Assembly (NCBI RefSeq): GCF_000341225.1
Contig: NZ_ANAC01000012.1
Span: forward strand, 186,001-250,000
Reading direction: 5' to 3'
Origin: Nocardiopsis alba DSM 43377
Lineage (GTDB): Bacteria > Actinomycetota > Actinomycetes > Streptosporangiales > Streptosporangiaceae
DNA: 64,000 nucleotides
Under the pieces are notes generated by a model. The model searched no databases. It saw only the letters and a list, made by a program, of their open reading frames with translations, and was not told the DNA's origin. The position numbers and the translations under genes are program-made. Shown piece by piece: positions 32,561-41,123 of the stretch (the stretch's first letter is position 1; every line of letters starts with the position of its first letter).

Positions 32561-33640
32561 TCAGGAGGGACGACGTCGGCGTCCCAGGGCCTCGGCCATT
32601 CCGTTCAAGGCCGGTTTGGGCCGGTAGGAGGGGTCGAAGGGCAGGGCGGCGTCATGGCCGGGGAACCATTCGGGGATCCAGGAATGGGCGTCGGTGACAC
32701 CCCAGACGGTGACGCCCGAACAGCGCTCGACCTCCAGGCAGGCCTCCACGACACGACGGTACTCCTCGCCCTGCTCGGCCACGGCCGCCTCGGTGACGGG
32801 CTCGGGGATGCGCACGTCCAGCTCGCTGATCTCCACGTCCAACCCCAGGTCGGAGAAGCGGGCCATGTTCCGGGCCAGGTCGTCGGGGACCGTGCCGTGC
32901 ACGAAGTGCCCTTGAAGGCCCACGCCGTGCAGGGGCACGCCCCGCTCCAGAAGGTCGGAGGCGAGCACGTACAGGGCGTCGGCCTTGGGCCCCGGACCCT
33001 CGACGTTGAACTCGTTGATGTACAGCTCGGCCTCGGGATCCACCTCGTGGGCCATCGTCAGGGCCTGGGCGATGTAGTCCTCGCCCAGGGTGTCGAGCCA
33101 CAGGTTTCCGCGCAGCTCGGGCCCGTCGTCCACGAAGGGTTCGTTGATCACGTCCCAGGAGGAGACCCGGCCCTGATAACGGCCCAGGAGCGCCTCCATG
33201 TGCTCGCGCATGATCGCGCGCAGCCCGTCGGCGTCGTAGGACCCCTCCGAGAGCCACGCGGGCTGCTGGTTGTGCCAGAGCAGGGTGTGGCCGCGCACGT
33301 CCAGACCGTTCTCCACCGCGAAGTCGACCACGGTGTCGGGGCCGCTCCAGTCGAAACGGCCCCGCTCGGGCTGGACGTGCTCCCACTTCATGGTGTTCTC
33401 CGCCGTCACGGAGGTGTAGTGATCGGCGACCAGGTCACGGTAGGCCGGGTCGTCCCGGAGCGGGTCCACCGCCACGGCGACGCCCAGCTCGATCCCCCGG
33501 GAGGCCGCCAGCGCGGGCAGCTCTCCCGGGTCGGGTCCTCCCTCCGCCCGGGGAAGCACCAGTGCCAGTACCGCGACGATGACGACGAGACCCACGCCCA
33601 CCCCTCCCACCACGAGCGGGGTGCTCCGCCTGACCGTCAC
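32561..33640 (-). CDS. Endo-1,4-beta-xylanase, glycoside hydrolase family 10
   Basis: A 359-residue retaining glycosidase. An uncleaved-looking signal anchor spans residues about 8-30 and is followed directly by the GH10 barrel. The acid/base glutamate is Glu167 in WDVINEP and the nucleophile is Glu273 in ISELDVRIPE. NTMKWEHVQP, HTLLWHNQQPAWL and TDAHSWIP are further family blocks. There is no carbohydrate-binding module and no linker, so it is a compact, probably membrane-tethered xylanase acting outside the cell. It begins 10 bases after the P450 stop, an unexpected operon partner. Confidence 0.88.
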   Translation of the reverse strand: MTVRRSTPLVVGGVGVGLVVIVAVLALVLPRAEGGPDPGELPALAASRGIELGVAVAVDPLRDDPAYRDLVADHYTSVTAENTMKWEHVQPERGRFDWSGPDTVVDFAVENGLDVRGHTLLWHNQQPAWLSEGSYDADGLRAIMREHMEALLGRYQGRVSSWDVINEPFVDDGPELRGNLWLDTLGEDYIAQALTMAHEVDPEAELYINEFNVEGPGPKADALYVLASDLLERGVPLHGVGLQGHFVHGTVPDDLARNMARFSDLGLDVEISELDVRIPEPVTEAAVAEQGEEYRRVVEACLEVERCSGVTVWGVTDAHSWIPEWFPGHDAALPFDPSYRPKPALNGMAEALGRRRRPS

Positions 33641-33650
33641 CCGTTCCTCC

Positions 33651-34901
33651 CTAACGCCCCGGGGCGACCGGGAATCGGGACAGCCCCCGCACGGTCAGGG
33701 TGTCACGTCGAGTGGGCATCGCGGTGGGACGCAGCCCCGGGGCGCGTCGGCTCAGGACCCGCAGGGCCACGCGCCCCTCCAACCGGGCCAGTGGAGCGCC
33801 CAGACAGTAGTGGACCCCGCCGGAGAAGGAGAGGTGCTCGCCCGCGTTCACCCGGGTGATGTCGAACCGGTCGGGGTCGGTGAAGTGCCGAGGGTCGCGG
33901 TTGGCGGACCCGATGAGACACATCACCTGCTGCCCGGCGGCCACCGGCACGCCCTGGATCTCGGTGTCCCGGTGGGCCCACCGTCCGGTCAGCTGGACGG
34001 GGGAGTCATAGCGCAGGATCTCCTCCACGGTGTTGTCGACCAGATCCGGCTCCTCGACCAGACGCTCCCAGGTGTCACGGTGCCGCAGGAGCGCCATCGT
34101 CCCGTTACCGATGAGGTTGACCGTGGTCTCGAACCCGGCGACCAGCAGCAGTCGGAACATCGCGCTCAGCTCGGTGGCGGTCAGCCCGCCCTCGTCGGTG
34201 TGGGCGACCAGGGTGGAGAGCACGTCCGTTCCCGGGCGGGCACGGCGTTCGGCCACCAGCCGTTCGAGCAGGACGTCCAACTCGGCGGCGGCCTCCCGGA
34301 TCTCCTGGAGGTGCCGCGCCGAACGGGCCCCGTCCAAGGAGGCCCCGATGACGGCGCCGATCCGGTCGAAGTCGGCCCGCTCGTGCTCGGGCACGCCCAG
34401 CAGCCCGCTGATGACGGCGATGGGCAGCGGCTGGGCGAAGTCCCGCATCAGGTCGAAACCGTCGCGCTCCAGGGCCCGGTCCAGCAACCCCTCGGCGACG
34501 TCCTCGATCAACGTCCGGTAGTCGGCCATCCGTCTGGGGGAGAAGGCGGGGCGGGCCAGGGAACGCAACCGACCGTGCTCGGGCGGGTCCCGCTGGAGGA
34601 AGGACAGGTCCAGAAGGTCGAACTGCCCGGGGACCTCGACGTCGGCCGGCGGTCGGACACCGAAGTCGCGCCCGCGCAGCACCTGATCGACGGCGGCCCG
34701 GGTGGCGGCCGCGTGGAAGGGCAGTCGGCTGGGGGTGAGGTCTCCACGAGAGCGCAGCCGTCTATAGGTCGGATAGGGGTTGGCGCGCCAGGGATGGTGC
34801 AGCAGACGGCTGGGATGGTCACCGCTCTGGGCGACCAGCCAGGACAGGCCGTGCGCGGCGCGGAGTCGGGTGTCGGTGCGAAGGGTGTCGAGGATCCCCA
34901 T
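33651..34901 (-). CDS. Cytochrome P450
   Basis: A 416-residue soluble bacterial P450. The haem loop is FSGGVHYCLGAPLAR with the cysteine ligand at residue 366, the ExxR motif is EEILRYDSP, and the I-helix is VAGFETTVNLIGN, where the usual A-G-x-D/E-T-T appears as AGFETT. The substrate is unknown; it should need ferredoxin partners, none of which is encoded nearby. A TAGGGT -10 box about 33 bases upstream of the ATG and AGAGGACGG as ribosome site support the start. It heads a row of three minus-strand genes. Confidence 0.88.
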   Translation of the reverse strand: MGILDTLRTDTRLRAAHGLSWLVAQSGDHPSRLLHHPWRANPYPTYRRLRSRGDLTPSRLPFHAAATRAAVDQVLRGRDFGVRPPADVEVPGQFDLLDLSFLQRDPPEHGRLRSLARPAFSPRRMADYRTLIEDVAEGLLDRALERDGFDLMRDFAQPLPIAVISGLLGVPEHERADFDRIGAVIGASLDGARSARHLQEIREAAAELDVLLERLVAERRARPGTDVLSTLVAHTDEGGLTATELSAMFRLLLVAGFETTVNLIGNGTMALLRHRDTWERLVEEPDLVDNTVEEILRYDSPVQLTGRWAHRDTEIQGVPVAAGQQVMCLIGSANRDPRHFTDPDRFDITRVNAGEHLSFSGGVHYCLGAPLARLEGRVALRVLSRRAPGLRPTAMPTRRDTLTVRGLSRFPVAPGR

Positions 34902-34934
34902 CGAAGGTGTGCTCCGTCCTCTCGATGTGCCCCG

Positions 34935-34961
34935 ACCCTAGCCCCGCCGGGCCCGGCGGGG
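34935..34961 (-). promoter_or_regulatory. P450 promoter box and adjoining 20-bp palindrome
   Basis: TAGGGT on the minus strand at 34940-34935 is a likely -10. Immediately upstream, 34942-34961 is a perfect GC-only palindrome of 20 bases that could be an operator. The 283-bp gap to the kinase gene contains no other gene. Confidence 0.45.
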
Positions 34962-35130
34962 GTGCGCTTTCCCGGGAACGGCCGTAAGCGGCCAGGGGCG
35001 GGGCCTCCGGAACGCGGACGAGGGGCCGGGACGAGCGCCGGCCACCGCCGCGCGGTCGCGGCCGTCACCGGGCGGGGACACGGCCGGGATCACAGTGGGC
35101 GACGGTGGTTCGGAGGGGGGCGGTACGCCC

Positions 35131-35175
35131 TAGACTGGGGCCCCGTTCGGTAGGAAGACGCCGCAGAGCCGGAGG
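35131..35175 (+). promoter_or_regulatory. Promoter and ribosome site of the Ser/Thr kinase gene
   Basis: TAGACT at 35131-35136 is a likely -10. GGAGG at 35171-35175 sits nine bases before TTG at 35185 but touches the earlier TTG at 35176, which decides the start in favour of 35185. Confidence 0.55.
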
Positions 35176-35184
35176 TTGAGGACG

Positions 35185-36966
35185 TTGGGGCCGCTAGAGA
35201 GCACCGATCCGGAGCGCATCGGCCGATACCGGCTGATCGGGCGCCTGGGCGCCGGTGGGATGGGTCAGGTGTTCTTCGGCCGTTCGGCCGGCGGCCGCGC
35301 GGTCGCGATCAAACGCATCCACCCGCACATGGCCGCGGACCGCTCCTTCCGTGAGCGCTTCGCCCGCGAGGTGACCGCCGCGCGTCAGGTCAGCGGCGCC
35401 TTCACCGCGCCCGTGATCGACGCGGGACCCGACGACGAGGTGCCCTGGCTGGTGACCTCCTACGTCCCCTCCCTGCCGTTGGACGAGGCCGTGCAGGCCC
35501 ACGGCCCGCTGCCTGAGGCGACGGTGCGCGTGCTGGCCGCGGGTCTGGCCGAGGCGCTGGTGGAGATCCACCGGGTGGGGCTGATCCACCGTGACCTGAA
35601 GCCGGGCAACGTGCTGCTGGCCGAGGACGGCCCCCGCGTGATCGACTTCGGGATCGCCCGCGCCACCGACGGTACGGCGGCGACGCAGTCGGTGATCGGC
35701 ACCCCCGGCTTCATGAGCCCCGAACAGGTCCAGGGCGAGGACCTCACCCCCGCCAGTGACCTGTTCGCCTACGGCGCGGTGCTGGCCTTCGCCGCCTCGG
35801 GCGGCGGACCGTTCGGCGAGGGCAACATGCCCACGATGGTGATGCGGATCATCAGCCGTGAACCCGATCTGTCGGGGGTGCCCGAGTCGCTGCGCCATCT
35901 GGTGGCGGCCTGTCTGTCCAAGGACGCCCGGGGCCGTCCGGGGCCGGGGGAGATCCTGGACTACCTGGGCGACGTGCACGCCGGGTCCTCCTGGCTGCCT
36001 CCGGCCGTGATGATGGGCGTCCAGGAGCAGGTGGCCAAGGTCAACAAGGCCTTGGCGACGTCGGCCATGGACCCCGGCGCGACCGGTGGCCACCAGCGCA
36101 CCGAGGTGCTGGGGGCGGGCGGCGCCGCGGCTCTGGGCGGGGCCGCCGGAGCCGTCGCGGGCGCCGCGGCGGCGGGGGCACTGGGCGACGATCAGTCGAC
36201 CCGGATGATGCCGCAGAACGGGGAGAACCCGGCCACCGCCGGTCAGGGGTACCAACCGACTCAGCAATACCAACCGACTCAGCAGTACCAGCAGCAGGGC
36301 GATCAGGCCACGCAACGCTTCCCCGGCGCGGGAGGCCCCGCCTCGGCCGACCCCTACGGTGGTTCCACCCGACGGTTCGATCAGGCCGGGGGAGACGATC
36401 CCTACGCCGACCTGTACGGCGGTTCCCGCGGCACGCAGGACCCGCGCCGCGCGGAGGAGGAGCGCTACCGGCGGCAGATGGAGCAGCAGCGCCGTCAGGA
36501 GCAGGAACAGCGCCGGGCCCGGGAACAGCAGGAGGAACAGCGCCGTCGGCAGGAGGCCGAACGTGCGCACCGTGAACGGGTGCGCGCCGAGCAGGAGGCG
36601 GCGCGCAGGGCCCAGTCGGAGGCCCGACGGGCCGATCGGCCGAGCCTGTGGAGCTTCGTCAAGCTGCTGCCGCTGCTGATCATCCCGCTGATCCAGATCC
36701 CGCTGGGCTACGGCGCGGCCCTGGCCTGGTCGTGGTTCACCACCGAGACCGACGTGTGGACCGGCGCGGCGTACTACTTCGAACCGTGGAGCCTGGACTC
36801 CTTCGGGCACGCCACCATGCTCGGCTACTTCATCCTCAACAACCTGGTGGCGCTGGAGTACCTGGTGCGCTCGCTACGGACCTCGTTCGTGACGGGGGCG
36901 GTGCTGGCCCTGGGCACCATCGCGGCGACCAACGGACTGCTGTACAGCTTCGGTTTCTGGGGCTGA
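35185..36966 (+). CDS. Membrane-associated Ser/Thr protein kinase with Gln-rich and coiled-coil linker
   Basis: A 593-residue Hanks-type kinase. The catalytic domain (about residues 12-270) has GAGGMGQVF, Lys43, HRDLKPGN with Asp137, DFG at 154-156 and GTPGFMSPEQ. A Gly/Ala-rich stretch follows, then Gln-rich repeats (YQPTQQ twice in tandem near residue 357) and a highly charged Arg/Gln/Glu coiled coil (about residues 420-490). The C-terminus holds about three hydrophobic segments that should anchor it in the membrane, with the kinase in the cytosol. No extracellular sensor domain (PASTA or similar) is present. Substrates are unknown. It is monocistronic and ends in a perfect 32-bp palindrome. 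Confidence 0.87.
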   Translation: MGPLESTDPERIGRYRLIGRLGAGGMGQVFFGRSAGGRAVAIKRIHPHMAADRSFRERFAREVTAARQVSGAFTAPVIDAGPDDEVPWLVTSYVPSLPLDEAVQAHGPLPEATVRVLAAGLAEALVEIHRVGLIHRDLKPGNVLLAEDGPRVIDFGIARATDGTAATQSVIGTPGFMSPEQVQGEDLTPASDLFAYGAVLAFAASGGGPFGEGNMPTMVMRIISREPDLSGVPESLRHLVAACLSKDARGRPGPGEILDYLGDVHAGSSWLPPAVMMGVQEQVAKVNKALATSAMDPGATGGHQRTEVLGAGGAAALGGAAGAVAGAAAAGALGDDQSTRMMPQNGENPATAGQGYQPTQQYQPTQQYQQQGDQATQRFPGAGGPASADPYGGSTRRFDQAGGDDPYADLYGGSRGTQDPRRAEEERYRRQMEQQRRQEQEQRRAREQQEEQRRRQEAERAHRERVRAEQEAARRAQSEARRADRPSLWSFVKLLPLLIIPLIQIPLGYGAALAWSWFTTETDVWTGAAYYFEPWSLDSFGHATMLGYFILNNLVALEYLVRSLRTSFVTGAVLALGTIAATNGLLYSFGFWG

Positions 36967-36982
36967 GACCTTCGGGAACGTC

Positions 36983-37014
36983 GGGGGCGGTGGGCCGATC
37001 GGCCCACCGCCCCC
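36983..37014. terminator. 32-bp perfect palindrome terminator
   Basis: A 14-bp GC-rich stem with a GATC loop lies between the convergent kinase and GntR genes and should terminate both. Confidence 0.85.
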
Positions 37015-37035
37015 GTGGTGTCTCCGTGGTCTCCC

Positions 37036-37746
37036 TCAGGAGCGCGGGTGGTCGGGGTCCCGCTCCAGCAGGTGGACCAGGGTGCGCCGGGCCGAGTCCA
37101 CGTGCTCCTCGGCGGCGCGGGCCAACTCCTCGCTGGGGCCGCGGCTCATCAACCGGAGAAGGTCGTGGTGTTCGGGGACCAGCCGGTCACGGTAGTCGAC
37201 CTGATCACGCTCTATCCGGATGAGCTGGAAGAGACGGACCTGAGAGCGCACCCCGTGCCAGGCGTCGGTGAGTCGGCCGTTGGCGGCGGTCTCGTAGATC
37301 CGGTCGTGGAAGGCCATGTCCAACGCGAGCAGTGTGGAGCCGTCGGCGTCGCCCTCCAGGGCCCGTCCCATGGCCTGCACCAGGGATTCCAGGTCGGCCA
37401 GCCGGGCGGCGTTCATGCGGGCCGCGGCGCTGATGGTGGCCAGGCGTTCCAGGGCCGCGCGCACCGTGTAGACCTCGTTGACGTCGCTCGGGCTGAGTTC
37501 GATGACGCGGGCGCCGCGATGCCACTCGCTGCGGACCAGCCCTTCGCGTTCGAGGATCGCCAGCCCTTCACGCACCGACCCGCGGCTCACGTCCAGGGAC
37601 GCGGCGAGTTCGACCTCGCGCAGCGCGGAACCCGGGGCGGCCCGTCCGTCGAAGATGGATTCGCGGATGTGGTCGGCGGCCTCGTGGGCCAACCCTCGCC
37701 TGCGGACTCTGCGCATTCCGCTGTTCTTGCCGTCATCGTGTGCCAC
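37036..37746 (-). CDS. GntR-family (FCD subfamily) transcriptional regulator
   Basis: A 236-residue regulator with a winged helix (about residues 12-80; REVELAASLDVSRGSVREGLAILEREGLVRSEWHRGARVIEL) and a helical FCD domain (DMAFHDRIYETAANGRL, EHHDLLRLMSRG, AAEEHVDSARRTLVHLL). The GTG at 37746 is preceded by TACACT eight bases upstream, compatible with a leaderless transcript; ATG at 37716 is the alternative. A perfect palindrome overlaps this promoter. No target gene lies alongside except the SulP transporter upstream on the same strand. Confidence 0.8.
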   Translation of the reverse strand: MAHDDGKNSGMRRVRRRGLAHEAADHIRESIFDGRAAPGSALREVELAASLDVSRGSVREGLAILEREGLVRSEWHRGARVIELSPSDVNEVYTVRAALERLATISAAARMNAARLADLESLVQAMGRALEGDADGSTLLALDMAFHDRIYETAANGRLTDAWHGVRSQVRLFQLIRIERDQVDYRDRLVPEHHDLLRLMSRGPSEELARAAEEHVDSARRTLVHLLERDPDHPRS

Positions 37747-37755
37747 GACGCAAAA

Positions 37756-37770
37756 GTGTACGTCGTACAC
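37756..37770. promoter_or_regulatory. Operator candidate of the GntR gene
   Basis: GTGTAC-GTC-GTACAC is a perfect inverted repeat with a three-base centre, 10 bases upstream of the GTG start and overlapping the likely -10. The short spacing between arms fits FadR-type sites. The gap up to 37967 holds nothing else. Confidence 0.6.
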
Positions 37771-37967
37771 CGGTACGGGTGAGGCGTCTCCCGGGTCTCG
37801 GTACCACATGGATGTTCGAATGTTGACATTTCGACAACCGCTGAACGAGTATGGGGCATCGTGTGGTGTTCGGAGTCCGGGTCCCGTCCTGACCCGGACC
37901 CCGAACACCGCGCACCACCGTAGCGTGCCCGAGGTCTTGCGCACTCCGTGTTCTCCGCGCACGAGGG

Positions 37968-39689
37968 TCAGACCGTCGCCGTCCCCTCCACCCCGTCCAG
38001 GGCGTCGCGCTCGCGCAGGAGCGCACGGGCGTACCCGATCGCCTCGGACGTGTTCTCGAACACCCGGCCTCGTTCTTGGAGCCCGGCCACCACCTCCAGC
38101 GCGTTCAACGCGCGACGGTGCTTTTCCCGGATCCCCGACATCAGCACGACGATGCCCCGCCGCCCGAGCCTCTCGACCGCCTCGCCCAACACCCGGGCGC
38201 CGGTGGCGTCCACCGCGCTCACCCGCGACATGCGCAGGATCACCACCGCCACGTCGGAGCCCTCGGCGGGCTCCAACGGGAACCGGTGGGCGGCGGCGAA
38301 GAACAGGGGACCGTCGAGTCGATAGGCCACGACACGCTCGTCCACCAGGTCCGGCTCCCGAGCCTCGTGCCCCTCGGGAAGGTCCTCGGTCAACTCGACC
38401 CGCTCCACACGCGCGTCACGCGAGACCGCCCGCAACGCCAGGACCGCGGTGACCGCCATCCCCGCCAACACCGCCATCACCAGATCCAGGGCCACGGTCG
38501 CCACCGCGGTCAACACCAGGACCGCCGCGTCACCACGGGTGAAACGCATCATCGAGCGCAGCGAGGAGATCTCCACCATGCGCACGGCCGTGGCCAGCAG
38601 CACCCCGCCCAGGGCGGCCAAGGGCACCAGCCCCACCAGGGGGGCGGCCACCAGGACCACCAGGGCCAGCACCAGGGCGTGGGTGATGGCGGCCAGCCGG
38701 CTTCGGGCCCCCGAGCGCACGTTCACCGCGGTCCGCGCGATCGCGGCGGTGGCGGGCACCCCGCCGAAGACCGGGGCGACCAGGTTGGCCACACCCTGAC
38801 CGAACAGCTCACGGTCGGGGTCGTGGCGCTCGTCCGAACGCATCCCGTCGGCGACGGTGGCCGACAACAACGACTCCAACGCGGCCAGGGCGGCGACCGC
38901 GAACGCCGCCCCCATCAACGGCCCCAGGGCCGCCGGATCCAGGAAGGACGACGACGGGGCGGGCAGGCTCGCGGGCAACGCCCCGATGGTGGGGGCCGAC
39001 AGCGGGGACAGTTGGATCAGGAGGGTGGCGGCGACCACCGCCACCAGGGAGAAGGGCACCGCCGGGTACATCCGGGCGCCGATCAGCATCACGGCGGCCA
39101 CACCCAGGGCGATCAGCGGCGGGGTCCAATCCGGGGCCGCCGCGAAGTCGCGGACCAGGGAGACCGCGCCCACGAGCACGTCGTGCCCCTCCGGTTGAGG
39201 CAGACCCAACACGAACGGCGCCTGTTGCAGGGCGATCACGGCGGCGATGCCCAGGGTGAAGCCCTCGATCACCGGAGCGGGCACGTAGCGCATGTACCGG
39301 CCGCCCCGGGCCCAGGCCAGGACGATCAGGATCAGCCCCGCCATCACGCCGACCATGAGCACGCCGGAGGGGCCGTGCAGGGCGACGATGGGCACCAACA
39401 CCACCGTCATCGCCCCGGTGGGCCCCGAGACCTGGAGGTTGGAGCCGCCGAACACCGCCGCCAGGAACCCGGCGACGATCGCGGTGACCAGCCCGGCCTG
39501 GGCGCCCAGACCGGAGGAGATACCGAAGCCCAGCGCCAACGGCAACGCGACGATCGCCACGGTGACGCCGGCCAGGAGGTCACGGCCGGGGGAGCGGCGC
39601 ATCGCGGTCAGATCCGAGGCGCGCGGTAGCAGCGCGCGCACGCGCCCCCACGCTCCCCGGCCCGTTCGGGTGGAGGAGGTCGTCGTCAT
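37968..39689 (-). CDS. SulP-family anion transporter with STAS domain
   Basis: A 573-residue inner-membrane transporter. The N-terminal ~400 residues contain 10-14 spans, including GRDLLAGVTVAIVALPLALGFGISSGLGAQAGLVTAIVAG and GSNLQVSGPTGAMTVVL. A C-terminal STAS domain (about residues 455-560) has the SAVDATGARVL loop. Family members carry sulfate, bicarbonate or other anions. The ATG lies one base after the stop of an ArsR regulator on the same strand, so the pair is translated together. This ArsR-SulP arrangement suggests control by a metal, redox or sulfur signal. Confidence 0.88.
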   Translation of the reverse strand: MTTTSSTRTGRGAWGRVRALLPRASDLTAMRRSPGRDLLAGVTVAIVALPLALGFGISSGLGAQAGLVTAIVAGFLAAVFGGSNLQVSGPTGAMTVVLVPIVALHGPSGVLMVGVMAGLILIVLAWARGGRYMRYVPAPVIEGFTLGIAAVIALQQAPFVLGLPQPEGHDVLVGAVSLVRDFAAAPDWTPPLIALGVAAVMLIGARMYPAVPFSLVAVVAATLLIQLSPLSAPTIGALPASLPAPSSSFLDPAALGPLMGAAFAVAALAALESLLSATVADGMRSDERHDPDRELFGQGVANLVAPVFGGVPATAAIARTAVNVRSGARSRLAAITHALVLALVVLVAAPLVGLVPLAALGGVLLATAVRMVEISSLRSMMRFTRGDAAVLVLTAVATVALDLVMAVLAGMAVTAVLALRAVSRDARVERVELTEDLPEGHEAREPDLVDERVVAYRLDGPLFFAAAHRFPLEPAEGSDVAVVILRMSRVSAVDATGARVLGEAVERLGRRGIVVLMSGIREKHRRALNALEVVAGLQERGRVFENTSEAIGYARALLRERDALDGVEGTATV

Positions 39690-39690
39690 G

Positions 39691-40017
39691 TCAGTCCTCG
39701 CGCAGTTCGGAGAGGAGCTCCTCACGCCCGGTGCTCAGTTCGGTGAGGATGCGTCGGGCGGCGCGCAGCAGGTCGGCGACGTCGGCGCCGGCCAGTTCGT
39801 AGACGACGGTGGACCCCTCCCGGCGTGAGGTGACGATGCCCGAACGGCGCAGGACGGACAGTTGCTGGGAGAGGTTGGAGGGTTCCACGTCCACGTCGGC
39901 CAGGAGGTCGCGGACGGCCTTGGGGCCGTCCTGGAGCAGCTCCAGGACACGGATGCGGACGGGGTGGCCGAGCATGCGGAAGAACTCCGCCTTGGCCTGG
40001 TACAGGGGTCGATGCAC
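39691..40017 (-). CDS. ArsR-family transcriptional regulator
   Basis: A 108-residue winged-helix protein (FFRMLGHPVRIRVLELLQDGPKAVRDLLADVDVEPSNLSQQLSVLRRSGIVTSRREGSTVVYELA). The classic CxC metal motif in the recognition helix is absent; no cysteine is present at all, so it is not a conventional arsenic or cadmium sensor. GTG at 40017 with GAGG six bases upstream is chosen; the frame stays open upstream but without family similarity. It is co-transcribed with the SulP gene and has a perfect palindrome in its promoter. Confidence 0.83.
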   Translation of the reverse strand: MHRPLYQAKAEFFRMLGHPVRIRVLELLQDGPKAVRDLLADVDVEPSNLSQQLSVLRRSGIVTSRREGSTVVYELAGADVADLLRAARRILTELSTGREELLSELRED

Positions 40018-40067
40018 GGTGGACCTCGGTAGGACGCGACTGGTTCGGCCACCACCATATGTTGAAT

Positions 40068-40081
40068 TGAAGAAATCTTCA
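40068..40081. promoter_or_regulatory. ArsR operator candidate
   Basis: TGAAGAAATCTTCA is a perfect 14-bp palindrome about 50 bases upstream of the ArsR start. It resembles the TTGAA/TTCAA-type operators bound by ArsR proteins, and TATGGT on the minus strand just downstream is a possible -10. Confidence 0.6.
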
Positions 40082-40121
40082 TGTCGGAATGACGTGAAGG
40101 CGACCCTCCACGCCCCCGGGC

Positions 40122-41054
40122 TCAACCGGTCAGGTCGGGGATGACCCGAGGCCCCACCCGGCACACGTAATCGCGAAAGAGCGCCACGGCCGGCGGCTCG
40201 TACCCGCCTCCAGAGCCCTCCCGATGCCACACCACGCCGACGGGACGCTCGGCCGGCCCTCCGACGATGGGCACCTCCACCGTGCCCTTCAGCGGCCCCC
40301 TGGGGCGCGCGGGCAGGATCGACACCCCCAACCCCGCCGCGACCAGACCGCGGGCGGTGGCGATGTCGTCGGCCTCGAAGGCCACCTTGGGGGTGAAGCC
40401 GACCTGGTCGTTGAGGCGATCGGTCAGATGCCGCACCCCGCGCCCCGGTTTGAGCAGGATGAACTCGTCCACCACCGAGGCCGGGGAGAGCGACCCCCGA
40501 CGGGCCAGCGGGTGGTGTTCGGGAAGCACCAGACGCAGATGCTGGGTGTGCAGGACCTGCGAGGCCAACCCCCGGCCCGTGGGCAGGGGAGAGGTCAACG
40601 CCAGATCCGCGCCCCCGGCCGACAACCGCTGGAGGGACTCGGCCCAGGCCTCCTGGGTCAGGGTGAAGCGCACACCCGGATACAGCGAACGGAACCCGCC
40701 CAGAAGAGTCGGGACCACCTCCACCCCCAGCGTCGGCAGGAAGGTGAGGGCGACGCGCCCCTCCTCGGTCCCGGTGAGTTCGGCCACTCCCCGGCTCAGA
40801 TCGTCCAGGGCCCGCTCCACGTGGGGCAGGAGCACGCGTCCGGCCCGGGTGAGCCGGATCCCGCGCCCGGTGCGCTCGACCAGGGCCATCCCCAACTCGT
40901 CCTGGAGTCGGGCCAAAGCCCTGCTCAACGTGGGTTGGGGCGTGTCCAGGGCGGCGGCCGCGTGCGTGACGTGCTCGGTGCGGGCGACCTCGGAGATCAT
41001 CCGCAGGCGAGGCGCGAGCACCCGGGTCAGCGCCTCCACATCAGGACTATCCAT
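40122..41054 (-). CDS. LysR-family transcriptional regulator
   Basis: A 310-residue regulator. Residues about 15-75 hold the winged helix (LRMISEVARTEHVTHAAAALDTPQPTLSRALARLQDELGMALVERTGRG) and the rest forms the periplasmic-binding-protein-like effector domain. It is divergent from the MFS gene at 41124, a standard LysR target layout; ATGCA and TGCAT arms lie between them. ATG at 41054 has no ribosome site, so the transcript may be leaderless. The effector is unknown. Confidence 0.85.
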   Translation of the reverse strand: MDSPDVEALTRVLAPRLRMISEVARTEHVTHAAAALDTPQPTLSRALARLQDELGMALVERTGRGIRLTRAGRVLLPHVERALDDLSRGVAELTGTEEGRVALTFLPTLGVEVVPTLLGGFRSLYPGVRFTLTQEAWAESLQRLSAGGADLALTSPLPTGRGLASQVLHTQHLRLVLPEHHPLARRGSLSPASVVDEFILLKPGRGVRHLTDRLNDQVGFTPKVAFEADDIATARGLVAAGLGVSILPARPRGPLKGTVEVPIVGGPAERPVGVVWHREGSGGGYEPPAVALFRDYVCRVGPRVIPDLTG

Positions 41055-41068
41055 ACATTTCAGTATGC

Positions 41069-41117
41069 AACAACGTGAAACCATGCATTGGACGTATGAA
41101 AAGGCGCTTTCTAGCGT
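41069..41117. promoter_or_regulatory. LysR-MFS divergent control region
   Basis: ATGCA and TGCAT arms separated by about 14 bases lie in the 69-bp divergent gap, consistent with a LysR T-N11-A-type site. TAGCGT at 41112-41117 ends six bases before the MFS ATG, indicating a leaderless promoter. Confidence 0.5.
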
Positions 41118-41123
41118 TGACAC

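Noticed and set aside
37968-39725. Upstream start of the SulP gene at 39725
   Set aside because: It would overlap the ArsR gene by 35 bases; ATG at 39689 directly after the ArsR stop fits the family N-terminus.
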